A stretch of 64,000 bases of DNA from Dugong dugon (lineage: Eukaryota; Chordata; Mammalia; Sirenia; Dugongidae): assembly GCA_030035585.1 (NCBI GenBank), contig CM057461.1, positions 170,139,624 through 170,203,623 of the forward strand, written 5' to 3'. The notes under the pieces are model-generated. The model searched no databases. It saw only the letters and a program-made list of their open reading frames with translations, and was not told the DNA's origin. This document shows positions 11,325-22,039 of this stretch, piece by piece. Every line of letters starts with the position of its first letter. Positions within the stretch are counted from its first letter, which is position 1. The position numbers and the translations under genes were made by a program.

Positions 11325-11535
11325 AACACTCATTGAGTGCTTACTGTGTCAGAAGCTAAGAATTTAACATGCATTCTGCCGTCTAATCACACACCTCTAC
11401 GGGGAGGTATACTTTTAATCTCCATTTTCCAGACTGGGAAATTACAGTCTAGAGAGGTTCCGTGATTTGTCCAAGGATGCACAGGTGGGAAAAAGTGAAA
11501 CTCAGGCAGCCTGTCTCCAAAGTCCATGTGCAAAG
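11325..11535 (-). repeat. MIR SINE, antisense
   Basis: Contains cattgagtgcttactgtgtc, then ctccattttccagactggga and ccaaggatgcacaggtggga, the reverse of the MIR core and central domain. Confidence 0.85.
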
Positions 11536-11539
11536 GGAT

Positions 11540-12350
11540 GCGAGAGAAAAATCAACAGATTATGTCTTCATTTTAAAATGAAACTCTGCACAGGGATTAA
11601 AGGGGGAAAATCAAGATCTACATCCTCCATCTTTAAAATACAGAATCAGCCTCAGCCTGATGGAAGATAGAAACAGGAAGAAAAGAGAAATGGAAAATAT
11701 ATACAAGTCTTAGTTAGCCACGCTCTGTGGAGACTGCTGTTCTACCAAGGGAAGGAGGAAGCAGCCGTAGCTCTGAGTTAGCACTTCCCATGCCAAGACT
11801 ATTGATCCAGTGAGACAGTGACACAGCAGAATAAATTAATAAATATGTACTTACAGCCATTATTGCTTCAGAATAACATATACAGGTAACATATAACAGC
11901 TAGGGTACACTCTAAGTGGGGTTGGAGGAGGGCCCAAGAGCAGTGAAAGAAGCACATAGAAATGTATGTTGAACAATTGCAAGAAGTTAGAGCCATTTAT
12001 TTGTTTGTTAGAACTGGGAGAGCTCAACTCCCTTGGGCAGAAGCCTTCACGCTACATCATGCATGGTTCTTCTAGTTAAAGACACATGTGAATACTTATA
12101 GGTTTTTGTACAAAATATGAAGGAACAAGCCCATTTATGGTAATGAGTGGAATTTTCTCGGCCATATTTCTGATGTCAGAAAGGTGTTGTGACCAAGGTA
12201 GGAGTAAGCGTGGCATCTGAGACAGACTAAGAGCTCTCATTTAGTTTGAAGTCACCCAGATATATTTGGGGACAATTGGACCTTTCTCAATTTGTTTAGC
12301 CAACTTCCAGATTTCAAATCTCTCAATCTCATCCCGTTATCCTTCTTCTA
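11540..12350. other. no gene seen; repeat-poor DNA
   Basis: No repeat family recognised. The part near 12100-12210 (tttctcggccatatttctga) has the look of conserved non-coding sequence, but this is a weak impression. Confidence 0.35.
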
Positions 12351-12353
12351 AGA

Positions 12354-12565
12354 TCAAAACTGGTGGCGCAATGGTTACATACTCGGCTGTTAACCAAAAT
12401 TTTGGAGGTTTGAACCCACCCAGCAGCTCCATGGAAGAAAGACCTGGTGATCTGCTCCCATAACAATTACAGCCTAGGAAACCCTATGAGGAAGTTCTAC
12501 TCTGTCACATGGGGTTGCTATAAGGAAGAACTGACCCACAGCACAAAACATCAACAAGATCAAAA
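12354..12565 (+). mobile_element. AfroSINE, sense, with RTE-like tail
   Basis: Head ctggtggcgcaatggttaca, tRNA B-box region ggaggtttgaacccaccc, and body with agacctggtgatctgctccc. The end reads cccacagcacaaaacatcaa, closer to the RTE terminus (gcacctaacaac) than to the usual SINE ending with gggtttggtt. Confidence 0.88.
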
Positions 12566-12569
12566 TCGC

Positions 12570-13085
12570 CCCTTCAATTCATTGCTTTTGTCTGTTTCTA
12601 TGATTAAATTTTATGACATAAAAATGACTTCATATAACATAAACCTGAATATATGAAATACAAGAAATTTTATACAAAGTATGAATATCCACATATAGCT
12701 GGAACTCACTTGAAGAATTATTTTTTATAAAGGCATGTTTTCACACATTTGCCAATGAGAATTTTATGATAGATTTTCTTTCTTCATCTCCTTAGTACAT
12801 TCATTATATTCCCTGAATCAGAAAAATATGACTTTGCAGATGGTCACATATTGTATTAATTGTAAGCTGCATCTATTAGGATATGAGGAGAAGTTATGGG
12901 CTTGGGTACTGTTTAGGGAGGACATTATCTGGAGATTTAGTTATCTTTACAGATGATAATTAATACCAATAGTTCTCAGCTGGTATTGGGATATCCCTCT
13001 ACCCCTAATTATTAATAATGAATTCAGTTTTCAAAGGAAAAAGAATGGGACGTTAGTACTGAACAGCAAACGGGAGAACGTTTTG
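12570..13085. other. no gene seen; AT-rich unassigned DNA
   Basis: Nothing recognised beyond AT-rich sequence. Confidence 0.35.
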
Positions 13086-13089
13086 TACA

Positions 13090-13190
13090 ACTCTCTCACT
13101 TTACAGATGAAGAATGCAAAATTCAAAGACGTCAAGTGACTTAGTCAAAGTCATGTGGCTTTGGAAGTCTAGTTGAACATCCTAAGTCTC
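13090..13190 (-). repeat. MIR fragment, antisense
   Basis: ctcactttacagatgaagaa followed by gtgacttagtcaaagtcatg matches the reverse MIR core. Only about 100 bp remain. Confidence 0.65.
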
Positions 13191-14085
13191 ATAAACATTT
13201 TTCAACTTGTTCTGGGCCTGTGTGACTCAACCCACTAAGCTCATGAAACTGTTGCAATGATTCTTCCTCATTCCTGTAGGACATTGGTTACTGTTACCCA
13301 GAAAGAATCAGGGTATACATTGTCCCCCGTCTGCTCAGAAGACATCGCCATTGATGAGCAGGTGGAATCCTCCTTAGGAAAGGACCCAGGAAACCCTAGG
13401 CAAACCGGGAAAGTGGTCCAGTCCCTTTCTGTAGCATACAGCCCTCGGCCCCTTGCCCATTTCATCGTCTTGTGCCCTCAGGAGCTCTGACTGTCTTCTG
13501 ACCCTCTGAGGTCAACACTGGGGCACCTCTTTCCTTGTTCAGGTGTATGAGATTAATTACAACCCCTGCCTTAAGGTATTTGCCTTTAAATAAAGGTCAA
13601 AGTCTGAGGCAACCACTTCAAAGTCAACAAGCTTTCATAAAACATCTAGTATATTTAGTGCAAACTTCTTGGCACAACCAGTCTGTAAAAGAAGAAATAA
13701 AGAAACTGACAGCATTGAGGAAACCAGGGAGGGGGCTAGGTGACTTGTCTCAAAGGTCAGAAGACAGTGAGTGGGGGTGGGAACAAGCTGTCACTGTCAT
13801 GAATTCTGTCTTGCTGGCTTCTCTCCTGACACACACACATACACACACACAGAGAGCACAAAATGCCTTCTTAGGAGGTTTACCAACAACAAGCCTTAAT
13901 CTAAGCCTCTCTTTTGTATTCCCTGCACTGTGAGGGACAGCCAACTGTAGGTGGGGGTTTGGGAGGGGCATCTAGAAGGAGAAGGACAAATTTAAAAGGA
14001 AAGATTTATGAGGCCATAAAGATGTTTCTCCCAGACTCCTGAGTGCGGGAGTATGACTTATTTATTTTATTTTCATTTGTAACCA
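13191..14085. other. no gene seen; unassigned DNA with a short CA repeat
   Basis: A short CA run lies at about 13829-13850. Open frames of 132 and 77 codons cross it or lie beside it, but show no domain. Confidence 0.35.
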
Positions 14086-14300
14086 AAACGTTCTCCTGAC
14101 TCCCATTGGCCCCTGCTGAGAGGGGAGAGAGGGCCAGCCCGTCAGGCGTTGATCACCGGGCCAACGGGAGACAGTGTGGCGTGATGCTGACGCAGTCCAC
14201 TGACAAGCCAGAGAGAGGCCCAGGGGAGCAGCTCAGAGCTGAGCAGCCAGAGCCAGGCAGTTAGAGAGCTGACAGCTGGGGAATTGCTAAGAGGCGCTGG
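14086..14300. promoter_or_regulatory. GC-richer patch with promoter-like or enhancer-like motifs (tentative)
   Basis: This 215-bp patch has more CpG than its surroundings. It carries a CCAAT-type box (cattggcccc), a CRE/AP-1-like tgctgacgcag, and CAGCTG-like E-boxes (gacagctggg). No exon, TATA box or open frame follows that would confirm a promoter, so the call rests on composition and short motifs only. Confidence 0.2.
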
Positions 14301-15635
14301 GATGGTGGGGGCAGGCTGGTGAAACAGTGGGACCGGAGAGAAGGTGTGATTTTGCAATGCACAAACATTGTTGTTTACCCACTTTCCTTTGAGTCTTCTC
14401 ACTTCCCCCAGCTCCATCAAGTCTCCACCATTTGAATTTCCTCTCTCCCTTCCCCCTAACCACAGAGTCACTTTGCCCCCCATCTCTATTCTGTAATGTT
14501 TCTCTTTCCCACCCTTGCTGGGAGAAGGAGGGGAGCAGATGAATGCACATTAATAGCATCAAAATGTCACTTAGTGGTCAGCTGGAGAGAGACAGTCTCT
14601 GCTGTCCTCAAGGCAGCTTATTGAATTAAGATCTGCAAAGCCAGAGAAAGAACAGCGGCTCTGGGAGACAGGCTGGGGAATTCAAGGGGGTGGCAGTGTC
14701 TGGGTTGGGGATTCGTGCACACAGGGTGCAAAGGCACAAGGGCTGTGAGGTATCAAAGACCTCAAGGAACTTCAAGGTTTATACCCCCGAAGAGAAGTGT
14801 CTTAGGAAAAGACAAGCTTGTGTCCCCAGGCTGGAGTTCTCCTTTGTGAAAATGGATCATGCATTTCAGGAAATGAAAGTTGGTATAAAGTGGGTGCAAA
14901 GTTTCACGGCTGTGGGTCTGAGTGACCCCAACATTTGCAGCTATATGCCCATCTAGTGAGGATCACAGAATCTTTTGCAGAGGCCTTCCTTTTGGGATCA
15001 CCTATAATTCTTTTCATGAAAAAAACAAACAGAAATAAAACAGAATCTTACCAATCAGATTGCATTTACCCATCTTGCCCTGTTACTTTTATGGATAATT
15101 TTCAAAGCTTTGTGACTCTCCTGTTGACCTTTGTTAATGCACATAAGGACACAGTCAGCACCTTCTACTAGACAAAGCCATATCATAATTTTCACTCGTT
15201 AAATGGCCAGGAGGATCACTGCAGACCTGATGACTGGAGTATTCAGACTGATGTGAACCACCAGCCATTCTCAGTAGCCCCCAAGGTCACATATGTCACA
15301 TTTGTCTTGTCCTCTGCCCCACCACCTCCCTACCTGTGTGAGAGATTATATCATTCCCAGTCTACAGATGGCACAGCAAAGCCAGATCAAGTGGATGCAA
15401 TTCCATGAGTCTGTGGCATTATCTTTTGCAGGGGAGGGGACACAGGTGGAGACATATTTTTGCATCGTCTGAAGACCTCATGTTCTGAGATGTCACTATG
15501 AAGCTGGGCTTCACTCTGCTACAAAAGTGGGAGCCTCAAAGCTTAGTTTCTGGTGCCAACTCTGCTGCTTGCCTGGTATGGAAGAAGTATTGGTCCAGAG
15601 TCAGAAGGCCAGAGTTGCAAAACTTAGAATTACCA
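14301..15635. other. no gene seen; repeat-poor DNA
   Basis: No transposon recognised. Open frames of 113, 91 and 88 codons lack domain signatures. The stretch near 14550-14690 has low repeat content and could be regulatory. Confidence 0.35.
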
Positions 15636-15639
15636 CTCA

Positions 15640-16110
15640 GCAATTTTGTTAATCCTGTCAAGCACCTGCTTAAAATCCTCCTATGGCTTCCTATGGTAAA
15701 GTAGAGGGTCAGTGAAAAAGAGGAAGACCCTCAATGAGATGGATGGGCACGGTGGCTGCAACAATGGGCTCAAGCATAGCAACAATTGTGAGGATGGCGC
15801 AGGACCAGGCAGTGTTCGGTTCTGTCGTACATAGGGCCTGGGAGTCAGAACAGACTGGACATACCTAACAACAACAATATGTCTTCCTGGCACCCTTAAG
15901 ATAAAACCAGAAGCCCTTAGCGTGGTATATAAAACTCTGTAGGATCTAGCTTTTGTCCAACTCTCTTACCCCATCTCACATCTCTCTCTCTCCCTCTACT
16001 CCCTAGCCACCAGCCCTCTCTCTGCTCCTTAAGTGCACCAGGCTTGTTTATACTTCATTATCTTTGTACCTGTTGTTCTGTCTGCCTACAATGTCCTAAA
16101 AGCGACTGGA
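15640..16110 (+). repeat. L2 LINE, 3' ORF/UTR part, split by an RTE fragment
   Basis: The text cctgcttaaaatcctcctat before the insertion, and cttaagataaaaccagaagc with tataaaactctgtaggatct after it, follow L2 order. The L2 sense strand is plus. Confidence 0.75.
15693..15881 (+). mobile_element. 5'-truncated RTE1 3' end inserted in L2
   Basis: From ggtaaagtagagggtcagtg to acatacctaacaacaacaat it matches the last 190 bp of the RTE copy at 24988-28968. A duplication, tatggcttcct on the left and tatgtcttcct on the right, marks target-primed insertion. Only 3' sequence is present, as expected for 5' truncation. Confidence 0.88.
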
Positions 16111-16174
16111 GTCTAATAATCATTTGGCTGTCAACAAATACTGGGTTACTTAATGGGTAGATTAAGCACAAGTA

Positions 16175-16386
16175 TAAAAAACAAAAACCAAACCCGTTGG
16201 TATCAAGTTGATTCCGACTCATAGCAACCTTGTAGGACAGAGTAAGACTGTCCCATAGGATTCCAAGGCTGTAATCTTTATGGAAGCAGACTGCCACATC
16301 TTTGTCCTGCAGAGATGCTGGTGGGTTTGAACCACGGACCTTTTGGTTAGCAGCTGAGCACCTAACCACTGTCCTATCAGGGATGC
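16175..16386 (-). mobile_element. AfroSINE, antisense
   Basis: Left end accaaacccgttggtatcaa is the SINE tail, and the right end ccactgtcctatcagggatg is the head. Imperfect duplication ttaagcacaagta / ttagtacaagta flanks it. Confidence 0.92.
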
Positions 16387-16684
16387 TTAGTACAAGTACA
16401 GGACAACAATACAGCAACAGCACAAAAAAGGGGGGTGGGAAGGTTTTGGGGGAAAGGATTTAAAATTTGATTTTCTTTTTAATTCAAATAGCTATCGTGG
16501 GAAAAATAGAGTCTTTCATTTGTTCATTAATATATTCATTTCGCATACAGCTTTCAAGCGCCTTCTATGTTGAGCTTCCTTATACTCATGTGGTATTGTT
16601 TTTATTTTAATTACGTGGGCAAAGGGAAATTCTCAATAATTATCACAGTGTTTAGAGCTTCTAGAAGTTCTAACCTAGCCTCAG

Positions 16685-16985
16685 TGTCAGTTTCAAATGT
16701 CACCACCTCAAAGATGCTCTCCCTGATCACCTTATAAATGTAGTTCTCCTTATCCTCCCTCCACTTCCCAACAGTAAACCTATTGTATTCCTTTAATTTT
16801 ATTTATCACCATCTGAATATATTTTGTTTATTTGTGTATTTACTAATGTACTATCTGACTCCCCTAATAAGAGTTTAAATTTAAGACAGGAATCTTGTCT
16901 CTTTTAGTCACCAAAAGCACATAGAACAGCACCTGGGACATAGAAGGTGCTTGGTAAGTGTCTGCTAAAGAAACAAATTACTGAA
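16685..16985 (+). repeat. L2 LINE 3' end, sense
   Basis: Follows the L2 3' UTR order: tctccctgatcaccttataa, then aatcttgtctcttttagtca, then agcacctgggacatagaagg and a terminal aatgaatgaag-like end. Confidence 0.82.
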
Positions 16986-16994
16986 CAAAATGAA

Positions 16995-17115
16995 TGAAGG
17001 TTATCTTGGACCATTCACCTAACCTCTCTGACCTCAGTTTTCTCATCTTTAAAGCATGACTAACAATAACATTCCTGCCTGCTTCAAAGTGTTGGTGAGA
17101 ATCTGCAATAAAGTA
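16995..17115 (+). repeat. MIR fragment, sense
   Basis: ttcacctaacctctctgacc and ttttctcatctttaaagcat match the MIR core, followed by the central ttggtgagaatctgcaataa portion. Confidence 0.75.
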
Positions 17116-17119
17116 TGTG

Positions 17120-17905
17120 TAACAGACTCAGTTTCCTGGATAACAGAGCCTGAGGCAGGGGTTAAGTACTGGTGTTTTATTTGGGAGGTGTGAAGTCAGA
17201 ACATCGAGAGCAAGGGCAAAAGGAAAAGAGACAGGGAAGAAAGAGAAGGAATAAAGAGTTGATGAATTGCCATACTGGCCACTGCCTCATGTGAAGTCAC
17301 ATTGAGACACAAATGGTGCATCCACTTGACCACACAGGACATCTTGTATAGAGAAACCTTACCTCAGAGCAATGCATCAAGGGAGGATGGAACGTTGGTC
17401 AACATTGACCCACTGGAGAATTTACTCCCCAACACTTCCACATCACCTCATCCTGATCCCTTGAAAGGAATCAAGGGGGTCACCTCCTATATCTTTTGGT
17501 GTGGCATTTCATCTAAGCCTGGCCAGTTGACCACAATGGTGAAGCCCTGCAGCCCCACATAAAATCCTTGACCTTCAAGGATAGCTGCTTCAGAACAAGC
17601 AGCTGAGAGTCCAGGGAAGAAGTGAGGATGAGAGAATCTGAGGATACACAGAAAATACAGTATGTGAATTTCGTGTGAAAACAGTAAAGCTCCAAAAAAT
17701 GAAAGGTGATGTGGTTGTATGGCTTTTAAAAAAAAAAAAAAATCCAAGTGTCTTTTTTAAATGCAAGTGTCTTTGCACTTATTACAAGTTTGATAAGCTT
17801 TCAACTAGACTCAGCAAATGAAAAGAAGTCTTCCTCATAAAAATCCTTCTATCAAAAATGAGAAATATAAATATGTTCTCATAAAGTTTTTTTTTTTTGT
17901 AAGTT
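17120..17905. other. no gene seen; unassigned, possibly old LTR-derived in part
   Basis: Positions 17160-17280 (tttatttgggaggtgtgaag and following purine-rich text) resemble an antisense LTR-type repeat, but I cannot name a family. Open frames of 86 codons on both strands have no recognisable domain. Confidence 0.3.
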
Positions 17906-17907
17906 TT

Positions 17908-18012
17908 TTTGGGTGATGCAAACAGTTTAACGCGTTTACTACTAATTGAAAGGTTGGAAGTTTGAGTCCACCCAGAGGCATCTTGGAAGAAAGACCTGGT
18001 GATCTACTTCCA
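17908..18012 (+). mobile_element. AfroSINE 5' half
   Basis: Head gggtgatgcaaacagtttaa, B-box region ggttggaagtttgagtccac, then the body start cttggaagaaagacctggtg and ctacttccaaaaa, after which it stops. Confidence 0.82.
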
Positions 18013-18481
18013 AAAAAACTTTTTCTTGCTATGTTTCATTTATATTCTTGAGAGAAAACACAGGAAATATGAGCAACTCATACGGGAGATACTTTTCAAG
18101 TAAACCCCTTGTCTCTTGACTCTCCTTCCATCACTTCTTTTTTATGACATCAGCTTCCTTGAGCCCGTTCTAATACTGGTATATTGTCTACACAGTGATC
18201 AATTTTAACAGACCTCCAACATACAAGTAAATGTTGACTGGAGTCCATATAAAGGTCAGAATGGAGTGATTTCTTAGTCTGAAATGCCTCCCTCAGCAAT
18301 GACATAACTTGTTAACACATGCTATTTAGGATTAGCCTAAATTGAGGAGCCCTATGTGTTTTAGATTTTGACTCATCCCAGAGCCAAGTAGAATGAAATG
18401 CGTGGCACATAGTAGGATACACACACACACTGGACAATTTTACTGTGTTAAGTGTGTGAATTAACAAATCTGTACAGTTAG
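18013..18481. other. no gene seen; unassigned DNA
   Basis: Nothing recognised apart from a short CA run at about 18419-18430. Confidence 0.3.
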
Positions 18482-18495
18482 TTTAGAGTAGAAAT

Positions 18496-18685
18496 CCCTG
18501 GGTGGTACAAAGAGTTAACACGTTCACTGCTAACAGAAAGGTTGGAAGTTTGAGTCCACCGAGAGGCATCTTGGAAGAAAGACCTGGTGATCCACTTCCA
18601 AAAAATTCAGCCATTGAAAACTATGGAGCACAGTACATATGGGGTCACCACGAGTCAGAGTTGACTCAACAGTAGCTAGTTTGAT
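18496..18685 (+). mobile_element. AfroSINE, sense, exact limits
   Basis: A perfect 14-base duplication tttagagtagaaat at 18482-18495 and 18686-18699 flanks it. The head is tRNA-Asn-like (ccctgggtggtacaaagagt). The body has ttggaagaaagacctggtga and cagccattgaaaactatgga, and the tail is acgagtcagagttgactcaa. The body aligns with the RTE leader at 25105-25175. Confidence 0.96.
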
Positions 18686-18699
18686 TTTAGAGTAGAAAT

Positions 18700-18940
18700 T
18701 AAAATTAGAAGTACAGGCTGTAGTCAAAGTGCCTGGGTTCAAATCTCAGCTTTATCATAAGCCAGTTAGTGCGATATTAGACAGTTTGCTTGGTCTCTCT
18801 GTGTCTCAGTGCCTTGGTTTTCTCATCTGTAAAATTGGAATAATAGTAATACCTACCTCATAGGTTTGTTGTGTTGATTAAACGATGTATGGAATGTCAG
18901 TATCTTTGCCCACTGCCTGACACACAATACACAGGAGGTA
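18700..18940 (+). repeat. MIR SINE, sense
   Basis: tcaaagtgcctgggttcaaa, then ggttttctcatctgtaaaat, then tacctacctcataggtttgt and gcctgacacacaatacacag reproduce MIR from the tRNA-like part to the 3' end. Confidence 0.9.
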
Positions 18941-19636
18941 CATGTCAGCTTTTATGACCACTTTGGGTCTGCTTCTGGCTCCCCACCTTACCCTTCTGAG
19001 TAGGAGGAAAGGTGTGCTTTTCTTTCTTGCTGTCTGCCTTCACTGGTTCAACCAGACACAGGTTTATACATGTTTAAATTCCAATGTAAAACCTGCCTTT
19101 AAAAATTTGCATAGCCAAAGGGAATCTCATAGTAGGCATGGCATTTCATGTTGCTTTGTGATATATGTGTTTTTAAACATGGTGTTCTCCATTGATCTAA
19201 GTATTTTATTGGGCAATTTTACCCTGCTTGCGCCCAGAGGCTTTTTTAGGCAGGGACCAATTTTTTAAATCAAATAGATAAATGTAAAGTTGTTGTGCTT
19301 GAAATAACAGCAGCACAAGTGGCGGGGCCAGAATATCCACTTGGATCATTTAATTCTTTGTCTAATAGCCTGGAGGTTTTCTTAAAATTTAGGGAAAGAG
19401 CAGTCAGGGCTGGGAGCTGAACTCCACCCTCACCTTCCTAAGTCCTGAAATGACTGCAAGGGTCTGAGCCACAAAGGAAATGCGTGATAATTATTCTTTA
19501 AAAGTAATCTTTGCTAAGAGTTTGATGACCTAACAGATCAGACACACAATATTTCATGTATGGAATATATCTGGTTTATTATTTATTAGAGCCTGTACAG
19601 TTCTCCTTCATCTCCCCTGATCAAATATCACGTTTC
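18941..19636. other. no gene seen; unassigned DNA
   Basis: An open frame of 108 codons at 18942-19268 has a hydrophobic start but no recognised domain or supporting context. Confidence 0.3.
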
Positions 19637-19641
19637 CATAC

Positions 19642-20151
19642 TGTTATAGATTGAACTATGTCCCCCCAAGAATGTGTGTATCAACTTAGCTGGGTCATGC
19701 TTCCCAGTATTGCATGATTGTGTACCATTTTGTAATCTGAAGTGATTTCCTTATGTGTTGTAAACTCTATGACTATGATGTAATAAGATGGATTAGCGGC
19801 AGTTATACTGATGAAGTCTACGAGATTCAATAGTGTCTTAAGCCAATCTCTTTTGATACATAAATGAGAGAAGCAAGCAGAGACACATGGGGAACTTCAT
19901 ACCACCAAGAAAGCAGTGCCAGAGCAGAGGGCATCCTTTGGACCTAAGGTTCCTATGCAGAGAAGCTCCCAGAACAGGGGAAGATTGATAACACGGACCT
20001 TCCTCTGGAGCCGACAGAGAAAGCCTTCCCCTGGAGCTGATGCCCTGAATTTGGACTTGTAGCCTACTGGACTGTGAGAGAATAAACTTCTCTTTGTTAA
20101 AGCCATCCACTTGTGGTATCTCTGTTAGAGCAGCACTAGATGACTAACACA
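19642..20151 (+). mobile_element. Solo LTR, MaLR type (MLT1/MST-like fossil)
   Basis: Begins tgttatagattgaactatgt, has a polyadenylation region agaataaacttctctttgtt, and ends agcactagatgactaacaca. A perfect 5-base duplication catac lies at 19637-19641 and 20152-20156. The LTR is about 510 bp and looks whole from end to end. No internal region or second LTR is present, consistent with LTR-LTR recombination. It looks less diverged than the MLT1 at the left edge, so probably younger. Confidence 0.85.
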
Positions 20152-20159
20152 CATACCCT

Positions 20160-20884
20160 TCTGTAATGCAGAGTCCTAGCAGTGTTAAAACTGAGATCAA
20201 CTTCCTTATTTTGCATAAGAAGACTAGTTTCTAAATCTAAGATGAAAGAGTTTCTTGACACAATAATTGATAAAGAAAATACATGTTGTAACCAAAGATC
20301 TAGTTTAACGTTGGGTAGGGGGGAGCATTAATTTCATTGATGAAATAGAGAGGAGCCAGAATTTGTTTAAGTTCGGCAAAGCCAGCACTGTTTTGGGTTT
20401 CTGAGTCTTGTACAAGTCATGATCTTTAAAGTTATTGTTGCAACCACAAACGTATGAGGTCAGGCAGTGATGGTACAATTCTTATTGTGCCAATCCCTGG
20501 GTGTCAAAACTAAAATATAGCACAAATATACATGAGATTATTCACAGTCAGGGGTCAAAATGGAACTAAAAACCAGGATCTGAACAACTAAATATATTTT
20601 GTTTTGTTTTGTTTTTTTGTTTTTTTTGTTTTTTTGAGAGGGGAGGAAAACTCCCCTGGAAAACACTGTAATCTGCCACCTTCGATAAAACACTCTTCCA
20701 CCAGCAAAATGAATCCCTGCATTGCAGAACCTGCACATATAATCTCATCTAGGCTCCTGCTTTTGAGATACCTCACAAAGAAAATGTTTTTTTTCTTTAA
20801 AACCTAAAAATAAAACTGTACGCATTCATTCCATTGCATATATTCATACTTTCTTTTGTTCTTTGGATTTATTAGATTTTCACC
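20160..20884. other. no gene seen; unassigned, with a (GTTTT)n-like stretch
   Basis: A simple repeat of G and T lies at about 20599-20635. Open frames crossing it are low-complexity Lys/Asn artefacts. Confidence 0.35.
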
Positions 20885-20897
20885 AGATGACAAGCAC

Positions 20898-21094
20898 AAA
20901 TAGTTTGCTGGACTACTAACTTAAAGGTTGGTGGTTCACACCCACCCAGAGGCTCCATGGGAGAAAGGCCTGGAGATGTGTTTCCATAAAGATTACAGCC
21001 AAGAAAACACTATGAACAGTTCTACTCTGCCGTATATGGGGTCGCCATGAGTTGGAATCTACTCAATGGCAACGGGTTTGGTTCTTTTGGTTTT
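20898..21094 (+). mobile_element. AfroSINE, sense, slightly 5'-truncated, in L2
   Basis: A perfect 13-base duplication agatgacaagcac at 20885-20897 and 21095-21107 flanks it. The first bases of the tRNA head are missing. The tail atctactcaatggcaacggg is typical. Confidence 0.95.
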
Positions 21095-21605
21095 AGATGA
21101 CAAGCACTGTTCTAGGTACTTAGACTATAGCAGACAACATAAGCAAATCAAGATTCCTGCTTTATGAAAGTTATACTCTAGTGGAAGTGAAGAACAGGTT
21201 AATAATGAATAGGAAACAATGGATGAAGAGTATAAAGGATGAGGGAACTTACCTTAGCTGTAGTAGTCCAGAAAGACCTCTCTGAGAAGGTGACCTTGGA
21301 GTTACCACCTCTAATCAGTAGGCTACTGAAGATCTGAGAAAGGACACTGCAGGCAGAGGAACCAGTTAGTGCAAAGGTCCTAGGCAGGAACAAGCCTGGT
21401 TGGTTTGAAGGGCAGAAAGCAAGCCAGAGTGACTGGAGTATGATGAATGACAGAGAAAGTGAAATAGAATGTAAACCTTGCTTAGAAGATTGGACTTTAT
21501 TCTAATTGCATTGGGCAGCCATTGGAGGGCTTGAAGCAGGAGCGTGGCATGATCTGATTTACACTTGAAAAAGATCTCTCAGGCTGACACTTATGATCAG
21601 GGACT
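21095..21605 (-). repeat. L2 LINE 3' part, antisense
   Basis: Reverse of the L2 3' end: caagcactgttctaggtact, then acctctctgagaaggtgacc, then ttggactttattctaattgc and gcatgatctgatttacactt. About 500 bp remain. Confidence 0.85.
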
Positions 21606-22035
21606 ATCTCCTCACATTTAGCCCAAATTCCTCCTGCTGCAATTAAAGTGCATTCTCTCTCCTCGCAGTGAGCAGATGCTACTTGATGCTGATATCAGTT
21701 CAGATGCCTGAGGAAACATCAGATGGCTATATCAACATCCTCAGAACACCGAAATGAATGTAATAGGAAGACCAGGGTGATGATCATCAGCCTGAATTAA
21801 AATCAGAGGCCACACAGCTCAATATAAGATCTGTCTCCAGCACCCCTCCCCCACAGATAACCATGCCAGTTCTTTTCTTCTTCCCTTAAAAGGCCCTCAC
21901 ATTCTCCTGATTCTCAAACCCCACCTCCCCACCAATATAAATCCATGGCATCAGCAACATTAATGTCCTGGAAGATTGTCTCTAGTATTCACAGTAGAGA
22001 ACATATTGTTGGTGTTAACAGATAGTAGTAAAATA
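21606..22035. other. no gene seen; unassigned DNA
   Basis: Nothing recognised. Confidence 0.3.
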
Positions 22036-22039
22036 GAAT

